Shown here in pieces: positions 1 through 5,429 of a stretch of DNA of 13,126 bases (within the stretch, counting starts at the first letter, position 1; every line of letters starts with the position of its first letter). The stretch is from an uncultured Collinsella sp. (lineage in GTDB: Bacteria > Actinomycetota > Coriobacteriia > Coriobacteriales > Coriobacteriaceae). Location of the stretch: positions 1 through 13,126 of the forward strand of contig UQJV01000050.1 of assembly GCA_900541475.1 (NCBI GenBank). The letters run 5' to 3'. Under the pieces are notes generated by a model. It was not told the DNA's origin and did no database searches. It saw nothing but the letters and a program-made list of their open reading frames with translations. Made by a program: the position numbers and the translations under genes.

Positions 1-33
1 GAGGAAGAGCTCGACCTTCTCCCTGCTGTACAT
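1..33 (-). CDS. Partial 5' end of a leftward frame, possibly a transposase OrfA/helix-turn-helix subunit
   Basis: Only eleven codons are present (MYSREKVELFL). The frame opens with ATG at 33 and remains open to the window edge. A good ribosome binding site, GGAGG, lies five bases upstream on the minus strand, which supports a real start. N-termini beginning MYS followed by charged residues and a hydrophobic helix are common in OrfA subunits of IS3-group elements from Coriobacteriia, and the IS-like sequence just upstream agrees with this. Eleven residues cannot establish the family, so the identity is an inference. Confidence 0.35.
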   Translation of the reverse strand, partial: MYSREKVELFL

Positions 34-110
34 GCGAACCTCCAGTCCGGACCGCTTCACGGTCCAACTTTCTGTCCGCACCCCCATTTAGGGACTATTC
101 CACCGCAACT
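1..110 (-). mobile_element. Probable end of an IS3/IS150-like insertion sequence (outer boundary not determined)
   Basis: On the minus strand this stretch reads like the start of an IS3-group element. A short non-coding end containing TGCGGACAGAAAGTTGGACC is followed by a 6-bp hairpin (GGACCG/CGGTCC at 49-65) and then an RBS-preceded ATG opening a frame that leaves the window. The TTGGAC...TGAA arrangement resembles the left end of IS150 as I remember it; no alignment was possible. Neither the outer tip of the terminal repeat nor a target-site duplication can be placed, because the other end lies outside the window. Confidence 0.3.
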
Positions 111-124
111 TATTGGAGGATTAG

Positions 125-1669
125 CTAGTCCTTGGGTGTCCAGGACCAGAAGAAGTTGATAAGGGCAACACGTGAGGTGGTGCCGGTCTTTTTGTTGATC
201 GAGGAAATGTGACGATAGAGCGTGGAGCGCGAAAGGAAAAGCGTTGTGGCGATGTCCTGAACGCTCTGGTCCGAAACGACCAAGGCCTCAAGAACATCGC
301 GCTCGCGCTCTGTAAGCTCAAAGGTGGCGACGAAGGCATCGAGGCGCTCATCGGACGTGAGCTCCGCTGCCTCCACGGGCTCGGGGTCGGAGCATGTGGG
401 CGCAAGATCCCCACCAAGATCATCGGTGGCAAGCGGCAGGCCGTCCTGCATCACGACATCATCGGCCCGTTGCCCCAACTGCCCCAGCAGCGTAATCGCA
501 ATACCCACAAACATCACGAGCGCCGCGCCGACTGCGGCCAGCACGTTTTGACTCAAAATAATCGCCACTGCCGGCGCCGTCACGAGCATCGAGCACACGT
601 TGTTGACGACGCGGCCCATGCACGGCCAAAAATATGACCAGCGCGCATAGAGCGAGATGGCGGCGAATTTTGTGGTAAAGAACACCACAAAGAAGCCCGA
701 GCCCAGAAAAAAGATGATCGTGGCAGCAAGCTCGTTGCCGCCGTTGCCATCGATGATGAGCACAAAGAACGAAAGCGTGGACAACATGGCGGCGCATGTC
801 ATGCCGATATTCATATACGAACGGCCGCGCAGGTCAAATAGGACGCCGGCGGCCAACGAGCTCACGACAAGCAGCAGGCGCGGCCAGTCACCCAAATCAA
901 CGGCTCCGGTAGCATGCAGGGTTGTGAGGCCCGCGTTGAGAGCGGCGAATACGCCGGAAAGATACGCTGTCGCCACGGTCAGGCGAGCAACAGTGCGGCG
1001 GAATGCTGCCTTTGCCTTAGGATTGTCATGCCACTTGGCGCCATATTCCAGAGCATCTACCGAAAGCCCGGCTACACTGGGTTCAAAGTTGGGATCGGAC
1101 TCGTCGCGCAGCTTGGCGCGTCGGGCACCGTGGAGCAACGCCACCTGCGCGATCGCGCAAACGACCAGAACAGCCTGCTGAGGAATACCGACAGGCATCA
1201 CCATGTGGTTGAACACCTGTACCAGAACGCCCATGGCATAGGAAAGTGCTGCGGCGCGCGCCAAGCAGGGCGTCCGCGCAAAGCGTCGCGCAAAGTTTGC
1301 GTGGGCAGTCGATCCGCAGTAGCCCAGTGCGCAGCACGCCACCAAACCGCCGACGATTACCACCTCGACCTGAGCTGCCATAATCAACAGCAGCAATGCC
1401 GCCACCAGCAAAACGCCCGTGATGTCGCTCGTCGCGTCGATAGCATGGGGACGGCGATAGTACAGAACGGGACGCACAAAAAAGCCAATCACGCTCGCGC
1501 CGATGACAAGACTCTCATAAATAACGACCTCGTTCGGAGACACGAACTCGGCCATGCGCACATCAAAGAGATACTCGCACGCCAAAAACGTGAAGAAGAA
1601 CAGCGCCAGGCATATAATCTCCCGAATGCCCCGATGCAGATATGCGGTTGTGTCTCCCATGCCCCTCAT
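125..1669 (-). CDS. LuxR-family transcriptional regulator with multi-pass membrane sensor domain
   Basis: The product is a 514-residue fusion. About 420 residues of alternating hydrophobic segments (roughly 10-12 predicted helices, resembling a major-facilitator-type fold) are followed by a hydrophilic acidic linker and a C-terminal LuxR/GerE helix-turn-helix at about 452-514. The HTH starts LTERERDVLEALV, contains the recognition-helix region FLSRSTLYRHIS and ends near SR, all typical of the family. Such membrane-tethered one-component regulators are abundant in Coriobacteriia and presumably sense a ligand in or across the membrane and act on nearby DNA. The ligand is unknown. The start at 1669 was chosen because GGGGG lies seven bases upstream; the frame is open further upstream to an ATG at 1756, but that extension is polar and looks non-coding. 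The gene is monocistronic and separated from the sugar genes by a repeat-rich gap. It could regulate the neighbouring locus, but nothing in the sequence proves that. Confidence 0.88.
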   Translation of the reverse strand: MRGMGDTTAYLHRGIREIICLALFFFTFLACEYLFDVRMAEFVSPNEVVIYESLVIGASVIGFFVRPVLYYRRPHAIDATSDITGVLLVAALLLLIMAAQVEVVIVGGLVACCALGYCGSTAHANFARRFARTPCLARAAALSYAMGVLVQVFNHMVMPVGIPQQAVLVVCAIAQVALLHGARRAKLRDESDPNFEPSVAGLSVDALEYGAKWHDNPKAKAAFRRTVARLTVATAYLSGVFAALNAGLTTLHATGAVDLGDWPRLLLVVSSLAAGVLFDLRGRSYMNIGMTCAAMLSTLSFFVLIIDGNGGNELAATIIFFLGSGFFVVFFTTKFAAISLYARWSYFWPCMGRVVNNVCSMLVTAPAVAIILSQNVLAAVGAALVMFVGIAITLLGQLGQRADDVVMQDGLPLATDDLGGDLAPTCSDPEPVEAAELTSDERLDAFVATFELTERERDVLEALVVSDQSVQDIATTLFLSRSTLYRHISSINKKTGTTSRVALINFFWSWTPKD

Positions 1670-1695
1670 GGTTAACCCCCGGCCGCTCAATTGTC

Positions 1696-1705
1696 TGGAA
1701 TTCCA
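1696..1705. promoter_or_regulatory. Small palindrome upstream of the LuxR-type regulator
   Basis: TGGAATTCCA is a perfect 10-bp palindrome 27 bases upstream of the regulator's start. On the minus strand it follows an AT-rich stretch (about 1706-1725) with a weak -10-like TATTAA. The position would suit an autoregulatory operator, but the site contains an EcoRI-like core and a 10-bp palindrome can arise by chance. No convincing -35 was found. Confidence 0.2.
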
Positions 1706-1831
1706 TTTTAATAAAGAACCAATCTCAATATCGAAGCCGAGCTCGAAATGCTGCAAATTTGACCCCAGCCGTTCACATCACGCCGCGATTTTTAGCCGCA
1801 TGGACCAGAAGGGACACGCGCGACCTCTAGC

Positions 1832-1884
1832 TCGGCAAGGAGTGTCTCCAACTACCGCTCATTTAAGTACGTCCCCAATGAGTG
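1832..1884 (+). repeat. Dispersed hairpin repeat, copy 1
   Basis: This 53-base unit matches 8560-8612 in the same orientation at 47 of 53 positions by hand alignment (37 of 41 over the 3' part). Its 3' end is a hairpin: CGCTCATT (1856-1863) pairs with AATGAGTG (1877-1884) around a 13-base loop TAAGTACGTCCCC, with one G-U pair in the RNA. In the second copy the same two positions form a perfect 8-bp stem, so the stem is kept while sequence varies. It lies in the gap beyond the 3' end of the DUF4038 gene. It is non-coding, and its function is unknown. Confidence 0.6.
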
Positions 1885-1942
1885 CGACGGAATGGCTCCC
1901 CTTGGCAGCTTAAAGCCGTCATGCAGGAACCATTCCGTCGCA
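1883..1942. repeat. 13-bp perfect inverted repeat between the regulator and the DUF4038 gene
   Basis: TGCGACGGAATGG (1883-1895) is exactly complementary to CCATTCCGTCGCA (1930-1942). After one mismatch, three further pairs extend the stem inward. The enclosed loop is about 34 bases and contains a small GGC/GCC arm. The left arm overlaps the last two bases of the dispersed repeat. The right arm lies about 44 bases beyond the DUF4038 stop codon, so this could act as that gene's transcript-end hairpin. No T-run follows on either strand, and a mobile-element remnant is equally possible. Confidence 0.5.
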
Positions 1943-1985
1943 GCCTCATGAAAGGGACTGGGTTGTAAATGTTGGAGTAGAGCCG

Positions 1986-3299
1986 TTAGCGCCCGGGGGT
2001 CAGGATCACCAGCGCGTCGTGCTCAAAGGGATGCTGAGCCACGCGCACGGTGCCGTCACCGTTGTCGCGGACGGGCAACTTGGCGATGCGCTTGTCCTCC
2101 ATGTCGAGGACCGTTGCCGTCCAGTCACGCGCGCCGTCGAGCTTGAACTTGAGCGCCGTGGTACGCGGCAGGTACGTGACGACGCGATCGCCAACGCGCG
2201 CCACACGAATGGCCTCGCGCGCGTCATCGATCAGCTCCTGCGCCGGAACCACGGCAAGCGCGTCGTCCCCAGCCGTAGCACCCAGGCCGGCAAGCACGTG
2301 CTCGATCGCGCCAAAGTCCCAAACGCCCGCAAACTGCAGACACTCCTGCCAGCGGAACGGCATATCGAAGCCCTCGCCCAGCACCGAGCCCTGGCTCTTG
2401 CTGGTCTGCCAGTTCCAAACGCCGTGCGCGCCATAGGTCACACCCGCGCTGGCGCCGGCAAGGATCGACGACCACACGCTCGCACGGCAGTCCTGCGCGG
2501 TGAAGCGCCAGTACACGTTGCGCGATGCACCCATCTGCTCGTAACAGGGCTCGGAGTTGACCATCGGCTTTTTGGGATAGCTGGCGATAAAGTCCTGCGG
2601 CAGGCGCCAGGCCTCGGGCTGGCCCTCGTAGTTGTGGCCGGGCTGGAACATGTAGAAGTCCAGACGGTCCAGGTACTGTGACGGAATGGTGCGGTTGCCG
2701 CGGTTGATATGCATGGTGCGCAACGCCTCGGGCGCGCGTTTGACGACTTCGTCGAGGGCATCCTCGTAATAGGCGATCGCCTCGTCGCTGGTAAAGTCGG
2801 TATCGCCCGTCACCACATAGACGGGGTTGAACTCGCCCAGGTTCTCGACGACGCGGGCAACGTGGGCACGGACCTCCTCGCGCGGCATAACCTCGGCACC
2901 GCAATGCTCGGCAATCTTGGCGCCCCAGGTACCGGGCACGTAGTTGCACCACATAAGCACGAGTGCCGGACGAATGCCGTGTTCGACGGCAGCGCGGCAC
3001 ATAGCAGCAGCGCGGTCCCAGTACACTTGGTTGGGACGGGACCAATCAAAATGTACGCCGTCCTCGCTGGCATAGGGCCAAATACCCAGATCGGGGCAGC
3101 AGCGATCCCACTGCGGCAGCGTGTTGATCTGTAGCACGTTCATGCCCTGCTCGGCGCGACGGGTCAGATAGTAGTCCCAATCGGCCTCGGTAATGCTCGT
3201 AAACGCGCTCCAGCACGTATCGGCAAACCAAAAGAACGGTTTGCCCTCGCACAAAAAGCCATCCTGGCGACCGTTAACGGTCAGCTTTCCCAAACTCAT
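1986..3299 (-). CDS. DUF4038-domain glycoside hydrolase (apiosidase-like, GH140-related)
   Basis: The 437-residue protein opens with a short beta-strand followed by PFFWFADTCWSAF (about 21-33) and GMNVLQINTLPQWD (about 52-65), hallmarks of the DUF4038 TIM-barrel family that includes GH140 apiosidases. An aspartate in VVTGDTDF (about D166) and a glutamate in VNSEPCYE (about E250) are well placed to be the catalytic pair, by analogy with other barrel glycosidases. A beta-rich C-terminal domain ends the protein, as is usual for this family. There is no signal peptide, so it should act in the cytoplasm on imported sugar. The start at 3299 has AAAGGA seven bases upstream; ATGs at 3305 and 3386 are possible, but the first has bad spacing and the second adds a basic, non-family stretch. 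It lies downstream of the PTS gene on the same strand, separated by a GC-rich hairpin. The exact substrate (apiosyl or another plant-derived linkage) is an inference. Confidence 0.85.
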   Translation of the reverse strand: MSLGKLTVNGRQDGFLCEGKPFFWFADTCWSAFTSITEADWDYYLTRRAEQGMNVLQINTLPQWDRCCPDLGIWPYASEDGVHFDWSRPNQVYWDRAAAMCRAAVEHGIRPALVLMWCNYVPGTWGAKIAEHCGAEVMPREEVRAHVARVVENLGEFNPVYVVTGDTDFTSDEAIAYYEDALDEVVKRAPEALRTMHINRGNRTIPSQYLDRLDFYMFQPGHNYEGQPEAWRLPQDFIASYPKKPMVNSEPCYEQMGASRNVYWRFTAQDCRASVWSSILAGASAGVTYGAHGVWNWQTSKSQGSVLGEGFDMPFRWQECLQFAGVWDFGAIEHVLAGLGATAGDDALAVVPAQELIDDAREAIRVARVGDRVVTYLPRTTALKFKLDGARDWTATVLDMEDKRIAKLPVRDNGDGTVRVAQHPFEHDALVILTPGR

Positions 3300-3344
3300 C
3301 TGCATGTCCTTTCGTTTGATAAAGGAGTTGCGAACCGGCAGATT

Positions 3345-3369
3345 CTTTCGCGGTAACCCCGCGCGAAAG
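3345..3369. promoter_or_regulatory. 8-bp inverted repeat in the leader of the DUF4038 gene
   Basis: CTTTCGCG (3345-3352) is exactly complementary to CGCGAAAG (3362-3369) around a 9-base loop, 46 bases upstream of the chosen start. On the transcript it would fold into a stable leader hairpin; as DNA it could be an operator. No clear -35/-10 pair is visible nearby, so the promoter of this gene remains unplaced. Confidence 0.35.
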
Positions 3370-3435
3370 CCCCTGGCGCTTAGCAAGCCCCGGCGAGTAG
3401 GCGCCGCGCGCCCCCAATCAGTCTACCTTGTAAGA

Positions 3436-3469
3436 AGGGCCCCGCCGGGCTTGCGCCTGACGGGGCCCT
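3436..3469 (-). terminator. GC-rich hairpin, probable terminator or attenuator after the PTS gene
   Basis: AGGGCCCCG (3436-3444) pairs perfectly with CGGGGCCCT (3461-3469). A small inner GGC/GCC arm caps the stem. It begins about 40 bases after the stop codon of the leftward EIIC frame and on the minus strand is followed by TCTTAC, a weak T-tract. It would reduce or stop read-through from the PTS gene into the DUF4038 gene. Confidence 0.6.
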
Positions 3470-3509
3470 GTCGTGTAGGTAAGGTCGTATGCGTCCGAAT
3501 GATTTGGCC

Positions 3510-4697
3510 TTAGGCCTCCATCTCGGCGAGCTCCTCCTTGGAGAAGCCAGTGGCAAAGACGACGGCAGCGGCGATGACAAAGGAGATTGCCATACCGACG
3601 ATAGCCCAGACGGTGTTCATCTGGCCACCCTGCAGGTAGTTGGTGAAGACCAGGAAGTTGGAGGCACCGCCGGCCAGGTAGTAGGTAACACCCATGAGGC
3701 CGGAGAACACAGCACCGATGGCACCGCCGATAAACATGCCGAGCATGGTGCGACGGAAGCGCATGAGGATACCGAAAAGTGCGGGCTCGGTGACGCCGCC
3801 GGCGATGGCGGAGATGACGTAACCCAGGGCAAGACCCTTCTCGTCGGGGTTCTTCATCTTGAGGAAGGCACCGAAGGCGCAGCCCCAGACAGCGGCCATA
3901 GCGCAGTTGGTGGAAACGAAGACGAAGGGATCGTAGCCGGCAGCGATGATCTGAACCTGAGCGAGCAGGATGACGGGCATGTGCATGCCGCAGACCACGA
4001 AGAGCTGCCAGAAGGCGCCGAGGATGGCCATGACGATCAGGATACCGATACCGCCAAGGTCAGCAAGACCAAAGAGGGCGTTGGCGATGAGGCTGCCGAT
4101 CTCGTTGCCGATCGGGGCAAGGACGATGAAGGCGATGGGGATGGTGACGATCATGGTGCAGAACGGCGTGAAGACCGTGGACAGCACGTCGGGCATGACC
4201 TTCTTAAAGAACTTCTCGACAAAGTACAGGACCGGCACCGAGAGGATGATCGGCAGGACGGACTGCTGGTAGTTGGCAGCGGCGATCTGGATGCCGTAGA
4301 CGGAGATGATTCCGCCACCCTCCTGAGTCGCGACACTCACGACGGACGGGGCCATGAGAGCACCGCCGAGGAGCATGCCCAGAACCGGAGAGGCGCCGAG
4401 CTTCTTAGCAGCGGCATAGCCCAGGTAAATGGGGATAAAGGTAAACGTGGCCTCGTACAGGGTGGTGTAGAGGAACGTGTAGGTCGGATCGGTATCGGAG
4501 AGAACGCCGAGCATGGTGGGACCGAGGACCGCAGCGATGGTGCGGAACAGACCGCCGGCCATGAGCAGCGGAATCAGCTGGGTCATGGAACCCGACAGGT
4601 AGTCGAGGATGATGTTGGGCAGGTTCTTGAGCTCGAACTTCTCCTTAGGAGCGTCGAGGTTCTCGTCGACCGCGGCACCCTGCTTGACGCCGGACAT
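3510..4697 (-). CDS. PTS sugar transporter EIIC domain, glucose/beta-glucoside superfamily (frame separated from EIIB)
   Basis: These 395 residues form the membrane permease domain of a phosphotransferase transporter. About ten hydrophobic segments begin at LKNLPNIILDYLSGSMTQLI (about 23-42), and the sugar-binding signature GGVTEPALFG (about 300-309, key Glu304) is typical of the bgl-type EIIC family. The protein would carry the sugar inward while it is phosphorylated by EIIB. No EIIA domain follows the final helix (the protein ends KEELAEMEA), so a separate or shared EIIA must supply phosphate. The frame is not continuous with the EIIB frame, which lies in the other register and overlaps it. 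The ATG at 4697 is the first start in the EIIC frame consistent with the family, but it has no ribosome binding site. In the family EIIB and EIIC are usually one polypeptide, so this is best read as the second part of a frameshifted EIIBC gene. The specific sugar cannot be assigned. Confidence 0.8.
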   Translation of the reverse strand: MSGVKQGAAVDENLDAPKEKFELKNLPNIILDYLSGSMTQLIPLLMAGGLFRTIAAVLGPTMLGVLSDTDPTYTFLYTTLYEATFTFIPIYLGYAAAKKLGASPVLGMLLGGALMAPSVVSVATQEGGGIISVYGIQIAAANYQQSVLPIILSVPVLYFVEKFFKKVMPDVLSTVFTPFCTMIVTIPIAFIVLAPIGNEIGSLIANALFGLADLGGIGILIVMAILGAFWQLFVVCGMHMPVILLAQVQIIAAGYDPFVFVSTNCAMAAVWGCAFGAFLKMKNPDEKGLALGYVISAIAGGVTEPALFGILMRFRRTMLGMFIGGAIGAVFSGLMGVTYYLAGGASNFLVFTNYLQGGQMNTVWAIVGMAISFVIAAAVVFATGFSKEELAEMEA

Positions 4698-4939
4698 ATG
4701 GCGACGAACTCGGCGAGCACCTTGGGCACGTTCTGGCCGATGATGACCTGGAGCTGGCTGCCGGCGAACTGGCAACCCAGAACACCCTTGACCTTCTTGA
4801 TCTTCTCCACGTCGGCCTTGCTGTTATCCTTGAGCGTCAGACGCAGGCGCGTCATGCAGTTGGTGGCGACGGCAACATTCTCCGCACCGCCCACGAGCTC
4901 GAGGACATCGGTGGCAATCTGCTTGTTATCTACTGCCAT
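4583..4939 (-). CDS. PTS sugar transporter EIIB domain, truncated by a frameshift into an unrelated tail
   Basis: Residues 1-80 are a complete EIIB domain of the glucose/beta-glucoside superfamily. The phosphorylated cysteine is C28 in the motif NCMTRLRL, and the domain runs through VKGVLGCQFAGSQLQVIIGQ to KVLAEFVA. Beyond that point the frame gives a Ser/Arg/Thr-rich tail of about 38 residues that is simply the out-of-frame reading of the EIIC coding sequence. The family continuation lies in the -1 register. The start at 4939 has a strong site (GGAGGGG about five bases upstream), better placed than for the ATG at 4954. With an intact junction the protein would be an EIIBC of roughly 475 residues. 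The break may be a real mutation, making the transporter a pseudogene, or a sequencing error. Confidence 0.75.
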   Translation of the reverse strand: MAVDNKQIATDVLELVGGAENVAVATNCMTRLRLTLKDNSKADVEKIKKVKGVLGCQFAGSQLQVIIGQNVPKVLAEFVAICPASSRVPRSTRTSTLLRRSSSSRTCPTSSSTTCRVP

Positions 4940-5045
4940 GGGACCCCTCCCCATATCATCGTGTGCCTACCCGTTTGGGCGTAGGCACGCCTTTGGCCCG
5001 GCGACTATAACCCCTTACGGCTGCCGAGCCCTTGGATACGCTGTC

Positions 5046-5087
5046 GTAAACAATCTGTTTACTGAACGTTTACAGCGCTTAGTTTAC
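5046..5087. promoter_or_regulatory. Cluster of GTTTAC half-sites upstream of the PTS gene
   Basis: Four exact GTAAAC/GTTTAC hexamers occur at 5046-5051 (inverted), 5057-5062, 5068-5073 and 5082-5087. The first pair forms an inverted repeat with a 5-base spacer. The first three start 11 bases apart, close to one helical turn. The stretch GAACGTTTACA contains the AACGTT core seen in operators of many LacI/GalR-family repressors. The cluster lies 107-148 bases upstream of the EIIB start, suitable for sugar-dependent control of the leftward genes. The regulator itself is not in the window. Confidence 0.5.
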
Positions 5088-5282
5088 ACGCAGCGTTGAA
5101 TTTGTGGCACTTTTGCCGTTTGCAGTCCGGTGAACGGTAGGAAATCGGGGGTGAACGTAATTGAACGCTTAGGCATTACATATAGTACCGTTTATTAATA
5201 AATAGCCGTCTACGTGGGATTTTATATAATCTGGCACCCAAATGCCTTGTTGACCCATCAACAAAAGCCCTGCTAGATAGTG

Positions 5283-5330
5283 GTAAACGAGTGTTTAGTA
5301 GTTCATTGAGCGTTCGATGTGACCGTTTAC
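5283..5330. promoter_or_regulatory. Second group of GTAAAC/GTTTA half-sites in the divergent control region
   Basis: GTAAAC (5283-5288) and GTTTAG (5293-5298) form an imperfect inverted repeat with a 4-base spacer, and another GTTTAC lies at 5325-5330. These match the motif near the PTS gene and at the hydrolase promoter. The region between the two groups (5100-5280) is AT-rich. It contains a perfect TATAAT at 5225-5230 without a good -35, the palindrome TTTATTAATAAA (5191-5202), and TGAACG repeats at 5131, 5152 and 5162. Confidence 0.4.
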
Positions 5331-5360
5331 CGAGTTCATCTGCTTATTCTCTAATTCTGC

Positions 5361-5403
5361 TTTACACTAAACATGTTTAGATTGTATTGCCGCACACGTT
5401 TAG
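5361..5403 (+). promoter_or_regulatory. Putative promoter with a palindromic operator for the alpha/beta hydrolase gene
   Basis: TTTACA (5361-5366, five of six consensus bases) and TGTATT (5383-5388, four of six) are separated by 16 bases and would start transcription near 5395, about 35 bases before the hydrolase ATG. The spacer contains the perfect 14-bp palindrome CTAAACATGTTTAG (5367-5380), and another GTTTAG lies just downstream at 5398-5403. A repressor bound there would block RNA polymerase directly. The -10 is only moderate and the operator call is inference from symmetry and repetition. Confidence 0.5.
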
Positions 5404-5429
5404 TTCTCGCGGCACAAGGGAGGCAGCTC

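Noticed and set aside
1670..1756. Upstream extension of the LuxR-type gene to an ATG at 1756
   Set aside because: The extra 29 residues are polar and precede the first helix without family resemblance; the ATG at 1669 has a better ribosome binding site.
3300..3386. Upstream start of the DUF4038 gene at 3386
   Set aside because: The extension is basic and lies over a leader hairpin; AAAGGA is correctly spaced only for the ATG at 3299.
4690..4705. Programmed ribosomal frameshifting in the PTS gene
   Set aside because: The register change would be -1, but no X XXY YYZ slippery sequence is present at the junction, and PTS genes are not known to use it.
3489..5099. A 536-codon rightward open frame opposite the PTS gene
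   Set aside because: Its extreme Asp/Gly/Glu/His content is the complement of the hydrophobic EIIC coding sequence; it has no recognisable domain.
5185..5230. TATAAT at 5225-5230 as the main promoter of the hydrolase gene
   Set aside because: No acceptable -35 lies 16-18 bases upstream, and a promoter with better spacing and an operator is found closer to the gene.
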